A stretch of 64,000 nucleotides of DNA. Source: Arthrobacter alpinus (GTDB taxonomy: Bacteria; Actinomycetota; Actinomycetes; Actinomycetales; Micrococcaceae). Positions within the stretch are counted from its first letter, which is position 1, and each line of letters opens with the position of its first letter. Under the pieces are notes generated by a model that worked only from the letters and a program-made list of their open reading frames with translations, searched no databases and was not told the origin of the DNA. The position numbers and the translations under genes were made by a program. Positions 42,009-50,686 of this stretch are shown here, one piece after another. The stretch is taken from assembly GCF_900105965.1 (NCBI RefSeq), contig NZ_FNTV01000001.1, positions 3,968,001-4,032,000 on the forward strand. The letters run 5' to 3'.

Positions 42009-42230
42009 ATGGCCAAGAAAGACGGGGTCATTGAGATCGAGGGCGTTGTGACTGAAGCGCTGCCCAACGCGATGTTTCGTGTTGAGCTGACGAACAAGCA
42101 CATCGTTCTTGCCCATATCTCAGGAAAAATGCGCCAGCACTACATTCGTATCCTTCCTGAGGACCGAGTTGTGGTGGAGCTGAGCCCGTACGACCTTACC
42201 CGTGGTCGTATCGTCTACCGCTACAAATAA
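42009..42230 (+). CDS. infA: Translation initiation factor IF-1
   Basis: IF-1 blocks the A site during initiation. The 73 residues ([20 protein letters not shown], then [48 protein letters not shown]) are a complete S1/OB fold. CGGAGGAT sits very close to the ATG at 42009. The frame is open upstream to 41877 but the extra part is not conserved. First gene of the infA-rpmJ-rpsM-rpsK-rpoA-rplQ cluster. Confidence 0.98.
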   Translation: MAKKDGVIEIEGVVTEALPNAMFRVELTNKHIVLAHISGKMRQHYIRILPEDRVVVELSPYDLTRGRIVYRYK

Positions 42231-42259
42231 CCACAACTGCAATCACGCAAAGGAATGCC

Positions 42260-42373
42260 ATGAAGGTCAAGCCGAGCGTCAAGCAGATCTGCGATAAGTG
42301 CAAGGTGATTCGCCGTAACGGTCGAGTCATGGTGATCTGCGAGAACCCGCGCCACAAGCAGCGCCAGGGCTAA
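42260..42373 (+). CDS. rpmJ: 50S ribosomal protein L36
   Basis: The 37-residue product ([20 protein letters not shown], ending NPRHKQRQG) has the zinc-binding set CxxC...C....H (Cys11, Cys14, Cys27, His32), so it is the zinc-containing form. AAAGGA lies 6 bases before the ATG. It stands between infA and rpsM as in most bacteria. Confidence 0.97.
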   Translation: MKVKPSVKQICDKCKVIRRNGRVMVICENPRHKQRQG

Positions 42374-42565
42374 TCCTCCTCTCTGAGGCAGGATCCCTGA
42401 GCTATTGCTCACGCAAGTAAATTAATAAGGCAGCACAAGTTGGACGTAGGCGAACGAAAGTTCGCAACCGGACAATGGACCCCTGGTCGGAGGCCAGGGC
42501 CGCATTCACAAAATGTGCGGGTGTACTGCCTACGACCTCCGGTTTACACATAGGAGAAGCCAAAT

Positions 42566-42943
42566 ATGGCACGTCTCGCTGGCGTAGACCTTCCCCGCGA
42601 AAAGCGGTTGGAAGTAGCGCTTACATACATCTACGGCGTGGGCAAGACCCGTGCAAAGAATGTCCTGGCCGAAACGGGTATTTCCCCGGACGTCCGTGTC
42701 AAGGACCTTTCTGACGCTGAACTCGTTCAGTTGCGTGACAACATCGAGGGTAACTACAAGGTTGAGGGTGACCTTCGCCGCGAGGTTGCAGCCGACATTC
42801 GCCGCAAGGTTGAAATCGGTAGCTACCAGGGTATCCGCCACCGTCGTGGCATGCCCGTGCATGGCCAGCGCACGAAGACCAACGCACGTACCCGCAAGGG
42901 TCCGAAGCGCACCGTCGCAGGCAAGAAGAAGGCCGGCAAGTAA
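42566..42943 (+). CDS. rpsM: 30S ribosomal protein S13
   Basis: S13 contacts P-site tRNA and bridges to the 50S. The 125 residues begin [24 protein letters not shown] and contain [54 protein letters not shown] precedes the ATG. A 192-base gap to rpmJ contains a small hairpin (CCCTGG/CCAGGG near 42482-42500). A standard gene. Confidence 0.98.
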   Translation: MARLAGVDLPREKRLEVALTYIYGVGKTRAKNVLAETGISPDVRVKDLSDAELVQLRDNIEGNYKVEGDLRREVAADIRRKVEIGSYQGIRHRRGMPVHGQRTKTNARTRKGPKRTVAGKKKAGK

Positions 42944-43050
42944 AACCCGCCAGCCGGATCGAAGAATGCTCCAGAGCACTTTTCACCCATCTGGCAAGCG
43001 TGGGTTTTAGCTTATGCCGACCCCTCATTAAACTTTCGTAGGAGAATAAA

Positions 43051-43452
43051 ATGCCCCCAAAGACTCGGGGCGCGGTTCGTAAGCCGCGTCGCAAGGATAA
43101 AAAGAATATTGCGCTGGGCCAGGCGCACATTAAGAGCACCTTTAACAACACCATCGTTTCCATCACGGATCCGAACGGTGCTGTCATCTCATGGGCTTCT
43201 GCCGGTGAAGTTGGCTTCAAGGGCTCGCGTAAGTCAACTCCGTACGCTGCACAGATGGCTGCTGAAGCAGCTGCCAAGCGCGCACAGGAGCATGGCCTTC
43301 GCAAGGTTGACGTTTTCGTAAAGGGTCCCGGTTCGGGCCGCGAAACGGCTATCCGTTCGCTGCAGGCTGCTGGTCTTGAGGTTGGGTCCATCTCGGACGT
43401 AACCCCCAGCGCCCACAACGGCTGCCGTCCGCCCAAGCGCCGTCGCGTCTAA
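43051..43452 (+). CDS. rpsK: 30S ribosomal protein S11
   Basis: S11 lies on the 30S platform near the mRNA exit. The 133 residues begin [20 protein letters not shown] and contain [37 protein letters not shown] and the signature [30 protein letters not shown]([12 protein letters not shown]). TAGGAGAA precedes the ATG. In many bacteria rpsD follows; here the next gene is rpoA. Confidence 0.98.
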   Translation: MPPKTRGAVRKPRRKDKKNIALGQAHIKSTFNNTIVSITDPNGAVISWASAGEVGFKGSRKSTPYAAQMAAEAAAKRAQEHGLRKVDVFVKGPGSGRETAIRSLQAAGLEVGSISDVTPSAHNGCRPPKRRRV

Positions 43453-43469
43453 CGAGAATTAGAGCAACA

Positions 43470-43501
43470 GAGTTGGCCTTCACTTCGGTGGGGGCCAACT
43501 C
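43470..43501 (+). terminator. UUCG hairpin between rpsK and rpoA
   Basis: GAGTTGGCC plus TTCAC pairs with GTGGG plus GGCCAACTC around a TTCG loop (14 bp with two wobbles). No T-run follows, so it probably reduces rather than ends transcription into rpoA. Confidence 0.65.
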
Positions 43502-43583
43502 CGCCGCCGTTAACTCTCGTCAGCCGTCATTTCCACTACCTGTGTTGCGTCATATAGCGGATGCTCGCTGAAAGGAAAACCCA

Positions 43584-44594
43584 GTGCTCATTGCACAGCG
43601 CCCCACCCTATCTGAAGAAGTAGTTTCCGAAAACCGTTCACGGTTCGTTATCGAACCGCTGGAGCCCGGCTTCGGTTACACCCTGGGAAATTCCCTGCGT
43701 CGGACCCTGCTGTCCTCCATCCCTGGCGCTGCTGTCACCAGCATCCGCTTGGATGGCGTTCTGCACGAGTTCACCACGGTTCCCGGTGTTAAGGAAGATG
43801 TCACTGAGATCATCCTTAACATCAAGGGACTCTCCGTGTCTTCGGAGCATGACGAGCCCGTCGTCGCCTACCTGCGCAAGCAGGGTCCTGGCGTTGTTAC
43901 GGCTGCCGACATTGCTCCTCCGGCCGGTGTGGAATTCCACAACCCTGACATGCACATTGCCACACTGAACTCGAAGGGCAAGTTCGAACTCGAACTGACC
44001 ATCGAGCGCGGTCGCGGCTATGTTTCGGCAGCTCAGAACAAGAACGTGGATCAGGAAATTGGCCGTATCCCGGTTGACTCCATCTACTCTCCCGTTCTGA
44101 AGGTGACCTTCCGCGTAGAAGCAACCCGTGTTGAACAGCGCACCGACTTTGACAAGCTCATCGTTGATGTTGAGACGAAGCAGGCCATCTCCCCGCGAGA
44201 TGCCATCGCCTCCGCTGGCACCACGCTGGTTGAACTGTTCGGATTGGCTCGCGAGCTGAACACCGCGGCTGAAGGCATTGAGATTGGCCCGTCCCCGACG
44301 GATGCTGCTCTTGCCGCAGACATGGCCCTGCCGATCGAGGATCTGGACCTTACAGTCCGTTCCTACAACTGCCTCAAGCGTGAGGGCATCCACTCCGTGG
44401 GTGAACTCGTTGCTCGCTCCGAGGCTGACCTGATGGACATTCGCAACTTCGGTGCGAAGTCCATCGACGAGGTAAAGGCAAAGCTGGTTGAACTAGGTCT
44501 TGCCCTGAAGGATTCCCCTCCAGGATTCGATCTGGCCGCCCGCGCCGCAGCCCTTGACGAGAACGACGACGCATACAGCGACGACGAGCTCTAA
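43584..44594 (+). CDS. rpoA: RNA polymerase alpha subunit
   Basis: Alpha dimerises to nucleate polymerase assembly and its C-domain contacts UP elements and regulators. The 336 residues have the N-domain ([41 protein letters not shown]) up to about 230 and the C-domain at about 253-315 ([41 protein letters not shown]). The tail is acidic ([11 protein letters not shown]). GTG start, AAAGGAAAA upstream. Normal length. Confidence 0.98.
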   Translation: MLIAQRPTLSEEVVSENRSRFVIEPLEPGFGYTLGNSLRRTLLSSIPGAAVTSIRLDGVLHEFTTVPGVKEDVTEIILNIKGLSVSSEHDEPVVAYLRKQGPGVVTAADIAPPAGVEFHNPDMHIATLNSKGKFELELTIERGRGYVSAAQNKNVDQEIGRIPVDSIYSPVLKVTFRVEATRVEQRTDFDKLIVDVETKQAISPRDAIASAGTTLVELFGLARELNTAAEGIEIGPSPTDAALAADMALPIEDLDLTVRSYNCLKREGIHSVGELVARSEADLMDIRNFGAKSIDEVKAKLVELGLALKDSPPGFDLAARAAALDENDDAYSDDEL

Positions 44595-44679
44595 GTTCGA
44601 ACAACAATTTTTTTAGCCGGCCCTGCGGACACAAGTGATGTGTCCGCGGCGGTTCGGCTGACACTTGAGGAGAAACACC

Positions 44680-45174
44680 ATGCCTACACCCGCCAAGGGT
44701 CCCCGCCTCGGAGGCGGAGCGGCTCACGAGCGTTTGATGCTCGCGAACCTTTCCGCTTCGCTCTTTGAGCACAAGCGGATCACCACCACTTTGACCAAGG
44801 CCAAGCGCCTGAGCCCCTACGCAGAGCGACTGGTAACTTTCGCAAAGCGTGGCGACTTGTCTTCACGCCGCCGCGTTCTCGGCCTGATCAGCGACAAGGG
44901 CATTGTCCACGAGCTGTTCACCGACATCGCCAAGGCTGTGGAGAACCGCGACGGTGGCTACACCCGCATCACCAAGATCGGCAACCGCAAGGGCGACAAC
45001 GCTCCCATGGCTGTCATCGAGCTCGTTCTGGAGCCGGTCAGCGCTAAGCAGGCCGTTGTGAAGGAAGCTACCGTTGCTGCCGCCAAGGCTGCGCCGGTTG
45101 AAGAAGCACCGAGCGAAGAAGTTGTGGAAACCGAAGTTGTAGCTGACGAAGCTGCTGCTGAAGAGTCCAAGTAA
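44680..45174 (+). CDS. rplQ: 50S ribosomal protein L17 with acidic tail
   Basis: L17 sits at the tunnel exit. The core begins [24 protein letters not shown] and includes [28 protein letters not shown] and [23 protein letters not shown], about 120 residues. A further 45-residue Ala/Glu/Val-rich acidic tail ends AEESK; many L17 proteins lack it. The ATG at 44680 follows TTGAGGAGAA. The tail contains no recognisable domain. Confidence 0.97.
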   Translation: MPTPAKGPRLGGGAAHERLMLANLSASLFEHKRITTTLTKAKRLSPYAERLVTFAKRGDLSSRRRVLGLISDKGIVHELFTDIAKAVENRDGGYTRITKIGNRKGDNAPMAVIELVLEPVSAKQAVVKEATVAAAKAAPVEEAPSEEVVETEVVADEAAAEESK

Positions 45175-45202
45175 GGCTTAAGCGAAAGCTTTAGTTCTGC
45201 TC

Positions 45203-45240
45203 AAAAGGACCCGTCTCCCCTGAGGGAGGCGGGTCCTTTT
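45203..45240 (+). terminator. Terminator after rplQ
   Basis: AAAAGGACCCG-T-CTCCC pairs with GGGAG-G-CGGGTCCTTTT around CTGA, ending in T4. Strong intrinsic terminator of the alpha operon. Confidence 0.92.
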
Positions 45241-45264
45241 GCATGTCCGTGTTTCACCGTCCCG

Positions 45265-45270
45265 TAGAAT
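45265..45270 (+). promoter_or_regulatory. -10-like hexamer placed for a leaderless truA mRNA
   Basis: TAGAAT ends 7 bases before the truA ATG and lies after the rplQ terminator. No Shine-Dalgarno sequence lies between. No good -35 is present at 17 bases. Confidence 0.5.
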
Positions 45271-45277
45271 TGACTCC

Positions 45278-46180
45278 ATGCACAACCCGAAATTGACCCC
45301 CGAATATCAAGGCCTGATTCGGGCTCGCCTGGACGTAGCGTACGACGGCGGGCCCTATAGCGGGTGGGGAATCCAAACTGTTGAGCGCACCGTACAGGGC
45401 GTGATTGAAGAGGCGCTGGCCATGATTGTTCGCCGGCCCGTGCGGCTTACGGTCGCCGGACGCACCGATGCGGGTGTCCATGCACGCGGCCAGGTGGCAC
45501 ATTTTGATCTCACACCCCAAGAATGGGACGGCCTCCGGCGCGGACACGATGCCGTGCCGGAAGAATCTCTCAAGAGGCGCCTGAACGGTGCCCTGGGATG
45601 GGTTTTGGGGGAGTTGCGTGGCACCGTGCAGATCGTGGAAGCCTCACGGGCACCCGTCGGCTTCGATGCCAGGTTTTCGGCGCTGTGGCGCCGCTACAGC
45701 TACCGCATCGCGGACGGGTCCACCCACAAGGATCCGCTGCAGCGAGCACTGACCATGTGGCATGAGCGAGACCTGGATGTCGCGTTGATGAACCAAGCCG
45801 CCGAGCCACTGCTGGGGCTGCAGGATTTCCGGGCATTTGCAAAGCCGCGGGAAGGATCCACCACGGTGCGCACCCTGCAGCGATTCGATTTTATTGCCGA
45901 TGACGAAGGTGTGATTAACGTCAATGTTCAGGCCGATGCCTTCTGCCACAACATGGTGCGGGCGCTCCTTGGTGCCTCCCTGCGCGTAGGGGAAGGCCTG
46001 GAAAGGCCGGAGTGGATGCGCGAGCGATTAACCGCAGGAATTCGCGACGCAAAGTCCGTTTTGGCCCCGCCGCACCCGCTCATTCTGGAGGAAGTTCACT
46101 ATCCTCACGAGACGGCAATGCATGAACGGGCTGTCCTGACACGAACCCGGCGTGCGGTTCCCGAAGCTGTTAACGGATAA
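45278..46180 (+). CDS. truA: tRNA pseudouridine synthase A
   Basis: Converts U38-40 of tRNA anticodon arms to pseudouridine. The 300 residues include LDVAYDGGPYSGWGIQ, the catalytic Asp64 in AGRTDAGVHARGQVAHF, and NVQADAFCHNMVRALLGASL near the end. The ATG at 45278 was chosen on the family N-terminus; no ribosome binding site is seen before it and a TAGAAT hexamer fits a leaderless transcript. The position directly after rplQ is common in bacteria. Length is in the usual range (250-300). Confidence 0.95.
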   Translation: MHNPKLTPEYQGLIRARLDVAYDGGPYSGWGIQTVERTVQGVIEEALAMIVRRPVRLTVAGRTDAGVHARGQVAHFDLTPQEWDGLRRGHDAVPEESLKRRLNGALGWVLGELRGTVQIVEASRAPVGFDARFSALWRRYSYRIADGSTHKDPLQRALTMWHERDLDVALMNQAAEPLLGLQDFRAFAKPREGSTTVRTLQRFDFIADDEGVINVNVQADAFCHNMVRALLGASLRVGEGLERPEWMRERLTAGIRDAKSVLAPPHPLILEEVHYPHETAMHERAVLTRTRRAVPEAVNG

Positions 46181-46206
46181 AAATGGCCGCATCGTGCACC
46201 CCCGCT

Positions 46207-46236
46207 TTGACCCGGTGGCAGTATTAAAGGTATCGT
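46207..46236 (+). promoter_or_regulatory. Promoter of rplM-rpsI
   Basis: TTGACC (46207-46212) and TATCGT (46231-46236) at 18 bases: the best promoter match in the window. It would yield a leader of about 195 bases. Confidence 0.6.
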
Positions 46237-46242
46237 TGGTAG

Positions 46243-46436
46243 TCGTTGTGCGTGTCCTATCTCGATATCACGCGCCCGTTACAGGTCCGGTTGCAGGACT
46301 ACCACTGAACGGGCGTCATCGGGAAGTGTAAGGATGACTGGTGTTAGAGCCCTCACCTCTGTTCCGGTAAACGCATAGATAGCAGGTGTCAACCATCTGT
46401 GACACCACCTAAGAACAAGAAACGAAGGCAAAAACC
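46243..46436 (+). promoter_or_regulatory. Structured rplM leader
   Basis: CGCCCGTT (46273-46280) pairs with AACGGGCG (46308-46315), with an inner GGTCC/GGACT match, in the region between promoter and start. A site for feedback by L13 is possible by analogy with known L13 leaders in other phyla; I cannot confirm homology. Confidence 0.4.
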
Positions 46437-46880
46437 GTGCGTACGTATACCCCGAAGCCCGGCGATATCAACCGTCAGTGGCACATCATTGATGCCAACG
46501 ACGTTGTCTTGGGCCGTCTTGCCAGCCAGACCGCAACACTGCTGCGTGGAAAGCACAAGCCGACCTTCGCTCCCCATATGGATATGGGCGATTTCGTCAT
46601 CATCATCAACGCCGAGAAGGTTGCCCTCACCGGCGCCAAGCTCGAACAGAAGCGCGCTTACCGCCACTCGGGTTTCCCGGGCGGTCTGTCCAGCGTGAAC
46701 TACGCAGAACTGTTGGAGAAGAACCCGGTTCGCGCAGTGGAGAAGGCCATCGCTGGCATGCTCCCGAAGACCAAGCTGGGCGCAGCCCAGATCGGCAAGC
46801 TGAAGGTTTACCGCGGTGCTGAGCACCCGCACGCCGCTCAGCAGCCTCAGACGTTTGAAATCACCCAGGTCGCCCAGTAG
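46437..46880 (+). CDS. rplM: 50S ribosomal protein L13
   Basis: An early-assembly 50S protein. The 147 residues begin [29 protein letters not shown] and contain [41 protein letters not shown] and [15 protein letters not shown] start with GAAGGCAAAAA upstream. Normal length; 36 bases from rpsI. Confidence 0.97.
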   Translation: MRTYTPKPGDINRQWHIIDANDVVLGRLASQTATLLRGKHKPTFAPHMDMGDFVIIINAEKVALTGAKLEQKRAYRHSGFPGGLSSVNYAELLEKNPVRAVEKAIAGMLPKTKLGAAQIGKLKVYRGAEHPHAAQQPQTFEITQVAQ

Positions 46881-46916
46881 TCCTGGCCACCAACCCAATA
46901 TTTATCAAGGAGAATC

Positions 46917-47432
46917 GTGGCTCAGAATACTGAAGAGCTGAACACCGAGGCCGTTGTGGCCGAGGAAGAAGTTTTGACTAGCTACACGAGCGAAAGCTCA
47001 GCTGCAGCAGATGCAGCACCCAAGAAGGAACGCCCGGCACTGACCGTTTCAGGCGCTGCTGTTGGCCGTCGCAAGCAGGCAATTGCCCGCGTTCGCGTCG
47101 TACCCGGCACCGGCAAGTGGATCGTCAACGGCCGCGAGCTGTCCAACTACTTCCCGAACAAGCTGCACCAGCAGGAAGTAAACGACCCGTTCCGCATCCT
47201 GGACCTGGATGGCGCTTACGACGTTTGGGCACGCATCCACGGTGGCGGCCCCTCCGGCCAGGCCGGTGCATTGCGTCTGGGTGTTGCTCGTTCCTTGAAC
47301 GAGATCGACGCTGAGAACAACCGCGCCATCTTGAAGAAGGCAGGCTTCCTGACTCGTGACGCCCGCGTCATCGAGCGTAAGAAGGCTGGTCTCAAGAAGG
47401 CTCGTAAGGCTTCGCAGTACTCCAAGCGCTAA
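46917..47432 (+). CDS. rpsI: 30S ribosomal protein S9
   Basis: S9 reaches the P site with its C-terminal Lys-Arg tail. The core ([39 protein letters not shown], ending [18 protein letters not shown]) is standard. The first 45 residues are an acidic, Ser/Ala/Glu-rich extension ([17 protein letters not shown]) not present in E. coli. GTG start with AAGGAG 7 bases away. Last gene of the operon. Confidence 0.97.
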   Translation: MAQNTEELNTEAVVAEEEVLTSYTSESSAAADAAPKKERPALTVSGAAVGRRKQAIARVRVVPGTGKWIVNGRELSNYFPNKLHQQEVNDPFRILDLDGAYDVWARIHGGGPSGQAGALRLGVARSLNEIDAENNRAILKKAGFLTRDARVIERKKAGLKKARKASQYSKR

Positions 47433-47521
47433 TCCAAGCCTTCCCGGACCTCGTGCCTCGGCACGGGACCCTCGGCTTGACTTAGCCCTCGGCTCCACAA
47501 GCGCTAATCATATTGCGCTTC

Positions 47522-47558
47522 AAAAAATCCCCGGTCGCCATGCGGCCGGGGATTTTTT
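47522..47558 (+). terminator. Terminator after rpsI
   Basis: AAAAAATCCCCGG pairs with CCGGGGATTTTTT, a symmetrical terminator with A6/T6 flanks. An earlier small hairpin (CGTGCC/GGCACG) lies near 47451-47464. Confidence 0.92.
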
Positions 47559-47571
47559 GCGTTCAACGATG

Positions 47572-47667
47572 AGACCCTCCTGCAGATCCGAGGGTATTTT
47601 TCGAGACCCTCCTGCTCCTGAGTGCAGGAGCGTTGCCGTGAAGAGCCCCAGATCTGCAGGAGCGTCT
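47572..47667. repeat. 96-bp inverted array of 13-nt repeats, 32-nt period (locus D)
   Basis: Minus-oriented 13-mers at 47572-47584 (TGCAGGAGGGTCT) and 47604-47616 (AGCAGGAGGGTCT), then after 6 bases plus-oriented ones at 47623-47635 (TGCAGGAGCGTTG) and 47655-47667 (TGCAGGAGCGTCT). Period, inner gap and total length are the same as in the array after rpoC, although the 13-mer itself differs. The gap of 315 bases between rpsI and glmM otherwise holds only terminators and the glmM promoter. Confidence 0.8.
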
Positions 47668-47734
47668 GGAGGCGTGTAGGGCTGGCCTGGGGAGCGGATG
47701 TCTTGCCGGGGAGGGTATTCCCAGTTCAATGATT

Positions 47735-47740
47735 TAGACT
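47735..47740 (+). promoter_or_regulatory. -10-like hexamer placed for a leaderless glmM mRNA
   Basis: TAGACT ends 7 bases before the glmM ATG; no Shine-Dalgarno sequence precedes the ATG. Confidence 0.5.
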
Positions 47741-47747
47741 GATTCAG

Positions 47748-49094
47748 ATGTCAAGATTATTTGGAACAGATGGTGTCCGCGGTTTGGCCAATGGCCTGCT
47801 GACGGCTGAATTGGCCTTGTCCCTCGCCCAGGCTGCCGCTGTGGTCCTCGGCCATGAGCAGATGAGCGCGGGAAAGCGGCCACGCGCCGTCCTTGCCCGC
47901 GACCCTCGCGCCAGCGGTGAGTTCATTTCCGCTGCCGTGGAAGCGGGACTGGCGAGCGCCGGCGTCGACGTCTTCAACGCCGGGGTGTTGCCCACCCCCG
48001 CCGCGGCTTTTCTCATCGCTGACCTTGGCGCTGACTTTGGTGTGATGATCTCCGCCTCCCACAACCCCGCGCCCGACAACGGCATCAAGTTCTTTGCCGG
48101 CGGCGGTACAAAGCTGCCTGATGAGGTCGAGGACGCGATCGAGGCGCAACTTCAACAGGATGCTTTCCGGCCCGTAGGCGTGGATGTGGGACGCATCCAG
48201 CGCTTCTCGGACGCCGAGGACCGCTACGTTGTTCACCTCCTAGGCACCCTGCCACACCGTCTCGACGGTTTGAAGATCGTCCTTGACTGCGCCCATGGTG
48301 CCGCCAGCGGATGTTCGCCTCAGGTATTCACAAATGCTGGTGCTCAGGTGACCGTCATTGGTGCAGACCCGGATGGGCTGAACATCAATGACGGCGTTGG
48401 CTCCACGCACCTCGAGTTGCTGCAGGAAACGGTGCTGGCCACAGGCGCCGATCTGGGCATTGCCCACGACGGTGACGCCGACCGCTGCCTTGCCGTGGAT
48501 CACGAAGGCAATGTTGTTGACGGGGACCAGATCATGGCCGTCCTGGCCTTGGCCCAGAAAGCGGCCGGTGAACTCAAGGACAATGTTCTTGTCGCCACCG
48601 TCATGAGCAATCTTGGCTTGAAGATTGCCTTGCGCGATGCTGGGATCACTATCCGCGAAACCGGTGTGGGTGATCGTTATGTTCTCGAGGAAATGCGACG
48701 CGGAGATTACACACTGGGCGGCGAGCAGTCCGGCCACGTGATTTTCTCCAAGTACGCAACCACCGGTGACGGCGTTCTGACCGGCTTGCAGCTTGCTGCG
48801 CAGGTAGCCATGACGGGCAAGTCCCTGAAGGACTTGGCCAGTGTCATGACCAAGCTGCCCCAGGTGATGGTGAACGTCAAGAACGTAGATAAGAGCCGAG
48901 CGGCCATTGTTCCGGCCATCAACGCTGCGGTGGCCAAAGCCGAGGCGGAACTCGGTGACACCGGACGAGTCCTGTTGCGGCCCTCTGGAACCGAAGCTCT
49001 GGTGCGCGTCATGGTTGAGGCCGGCGATACCGAAACGGCAGAGCGTATTTGCAATGACCTTGTCAGTGTTGTGAAGGCCGAGCTTTCGCTCTAG
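47748..49094 (+). CDS. glmM: Phosphoglucosamine mutase
   Basis: Converts glucosamine-6-phosphate to glucosamine-1-phosphate for UDP-GlcNAc and peptidoglycan. The 448 residues begin [16 protein letters not shown] and show the active Ser104 in ISASHNP, the metal loop DGDADR, GGEQSGH, and the phosphate loop [13 protein letters not shown] complete enzyme of normal length. Its partner glmS lies 2.7 kb downstream on the same strand, interrupted by three minus-strand genes. Confidence 0.97.
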   Translation: MSRLFGTDGVRGLANGLLTAELALSLAQAAAVVLGHEQMSAGKRPRAVLARDPRASGEFISAAVEAGLASAGVDVFNAGVLPTPAAAFLIADLGADFGVMISASHNPAPDNGIKFFAGGGTKLPDEVEDAIEAQLQQDAFRPVGVDVGRIQRFSDAEDRYVVHLLGTLPHRLDGLKIVLDCAHGAASGCSPQVFTNAGAQVTVIGADPDGLNINDGVGSTHLELLQETVLATGADLGIAHDGDADRCLAVDHEGNVVDGDQIMAVLALAQKAAGELKDNVLVATVMSNLGLKIALRDAGITIRETGVGDRYVLEEMRRGDYTLGGEQSGHVIFSKYATTGDGVLTGLQLAAQVAMTGKSLKDLASVMTKLPQVMVNVKNVDKSRAAIVPAINAAVAKAEAELGDTGRVLLRPSGTEALVRVMVEAGDTETAERICNDLVSVVKAELSL

Positions 49095-49122
49095 GGCCCA
49101 GTAGCTGGCCATGAGCCAGCGC

Positions 49123-49173
49123 CAAACAGGAGGAGGCGGCAACCCCATCGGGGTTGCCGCCTCCTCCTGTTTG
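49123..49173. terminator. Perfect 24-bp hairpin between convergent glmM and mscL
   Basis: 49123-49146 is exactly complementary to 49150-49173 with a 3-base ATC loop; the arm starts CAAACAGGAGG and ends CAACCCC. With A and T stretches on the two ends it can act in both directions. Confidence 0.9.
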
Positions 49174-49180
49174 CAAGTCG

Positions 49181-49588
49181 TTAGTGTTGTCCGCCGGTTG
49201 GGCGGGCCTGAAGGGAATCGCGGATTTCGGTCAGCAGCTCAATCTGAGGATCAACTGCGGGCTCTTCTTCCTTGATACCAAGTTTGGCATTGCGACGGGC
49301 GATCATGTGGTTCATGGGTACAACGACCATGAAGTAGATGGCTCCAGCAACGATGAGGAAATTGACCAAGACGGTGAGGAAGACACCAAACTTGATGTCA
49401 ACACCATTGATGGTCAGGAGAGCAAAGCTGTCAAAGTTGGCTGAACCAAACAAGGCAGCGATGAGCGGCATCAGAATATTCTCCACCAGGGAATTTACAA
49501 CTGCCCCGAAGGCGGCACCGATGACGACGGCCACGGCAAGGTCAACGACATTGCCCTTCATTACGAAATCTCTGAATCCCTTTAACAT
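49181..49588 (-). CDS. mscL: Large-conductance mechanosensitive channel
   Basis: MscL opens under osmotic downshock. The 135 residues begin MLKGFRDFVMKGNVVDLAVAVVIG (helix 1 with the Gly/Ala-rich gate, AFGAVVNSLVENILMPLI) and have the second helix at about 67-90 (FLTVLVNFLIVAGAIYFMVV), then the charged C-terminal bundle (KLGIKEEE). The start at 49588 fits the family; a TACCTT hexamer lies 6 bases before it and no clear ribosome binding site is seen, so the message may be leaderless. Confidence 0.95.
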   Translation of the reverse strand: MLKGFRDFVMKGNVVDLAVAVVIGAAFGAVVNSLVENILMPLIAALFGSANFDSFALLTINGVDIKFGVFLTVLVNFLIVAGAIYFMVVVPMNHMIARRNAKLGIKEEEPAVDPQIELLTEIRDSLQARPTGGQH

Positions 49589-49649
49589 GCCACCAAGGTA
49601 CCGCACTAAACCGCCATGTGGGAGTATTACCAAAATCTTTTCTGTAGCC

Positions 49650-50630
49650 CTATTTGTAGCCGGGTGCGTCCGGAACACCCAAATATTTCTCGTAGCTGGA
49701 GATGCCCCGGGCCTTCATGTCCAGGGCAACCCCCGCGCCGACGTACCGCAAGTGCCATGGCTCGGCGAGATATCCGGTGATGGATTCATCCCCTGGCTGG
49801 TACCTCACGAGGAACCCAAATTCGCTGCCATGAGTAGCAACCCATTGGGCCGCGGGGGCATCCTCGAAGCAACTGTTGAAGTCACAGGCCGTGCCGGCAT
49901 CCGCATCGCCAATGTCTAGGGCCAGCCCGCTTTGATGCTCGGAAAACCCGGGGCGTGCCGAGGTTGAATCGGCTGCGGCCTCGCCCTTGCCCGCGACATA
50001 GCCGTTGTAGACCGAAACCTGAGTCTCGTAGGAACGGTAGCTGCTTTTGACCGTGATGGTCAGGCCTTGGGCGGCGGCCGCGGCGAACATCCGTTCCGCT
50101 GCCGTCGCGGCCTCGGCCCGGAGCAAGACAGGTTCGCCGGATCCCGAGAGGATCTTCGGCGCCACAAGGTCACTCGGAGAATAGTTGGCAGGCACCAGAG
50201 GGCGTTGCTTGTTGACCAAGACCAGCGGGCTGTTGGGGTTGGTGATGTCACGCAGGGTCTTCTCCGTTGGTTCAACGGTGGCGGCTGCGAACAGTTTTTG
50301 AATGGGAGAGTCGGCGGTGGCGCCGGCAATGGCCGGTGCGGAGGCCGCCGTTGTCGGCGCCAGCGGCGAGGCGGTGAGGCCCGACGCCGAGAGAGTCGCC
50401 GGAGCGCTAGTGGGAACCTGAGTCACGCGCTCCGTTGGCGTTGCATTGCTGAGGGTGGGCGCCTGGGAGGCAGTCGGCCTCACACTTGGGGAAGGAGCAG
50501 GCGCGGAGGACACGGAAGTGCGACTATCCGCTGAGGGACTGATAGTTAGGGAGCCACCGAAGACCAGGGCGGCGCCGACCACCGAGACAATGATGCCGCC
50601 TGGACGTGGCCAGGACAGCTCTCGACGCAT
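49650..50630 (-). CDS. D-alanyl-D-alanine carboxypeptidase, VanY-like
   Basis: Zinc peptidase that trims D-Ala from peptidoglycan stem peptides. The 326 residues begin MRRELSWPRPGGIIVSVVGAAL, giving one membrane segment or signal at about 9-28, then a 90-residue Ser/Pro/Thr/Ala-rich linker, and a VanY domain at about 160-326: SSYRSYETQ, the zinc motif SARPGFSEHQSGLALDIG, and EPWHLRYVG. The start is uncertain because the site before it is weak; the long upstream extension overlaps coaA and was rejected. It follows coaA by 56 bases. Confidence 0.87.
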   Translation of the reverse strand: MRRELSWPRPGGIIVSVVGAALVFGGSLTISPSADSRTSVSSAPAPSPSVRPTASQAPTLSNATPTERVTQVPTSAPATLSASGLTASPLAPTTAASAPAIAGATADSPIQKLFAAATVEPTEKTLRDITNPNSPLVLVNKQRPLVPANYSPSDLVAPKILSGSGEPVLLRAEAATAAERMFAAAAAQGLTITVKSSYRSYETQVSVYNGYVAGKGEAAADSTSARPGFSEHQSGLALDIGDADAGTACDFNSCFEDAPAAQWVATHGSEFGFLVRYQPGDESITGYLAEPWHLRYVGAGVALDMKARGISSYEKYLGVPDAPGYK

Positions 50631-50686
50631 GCGGTCACCGGTAGTTTGCCGCGGCCGCCGTGCTTGGTGGAAACCAACAACAGGCA

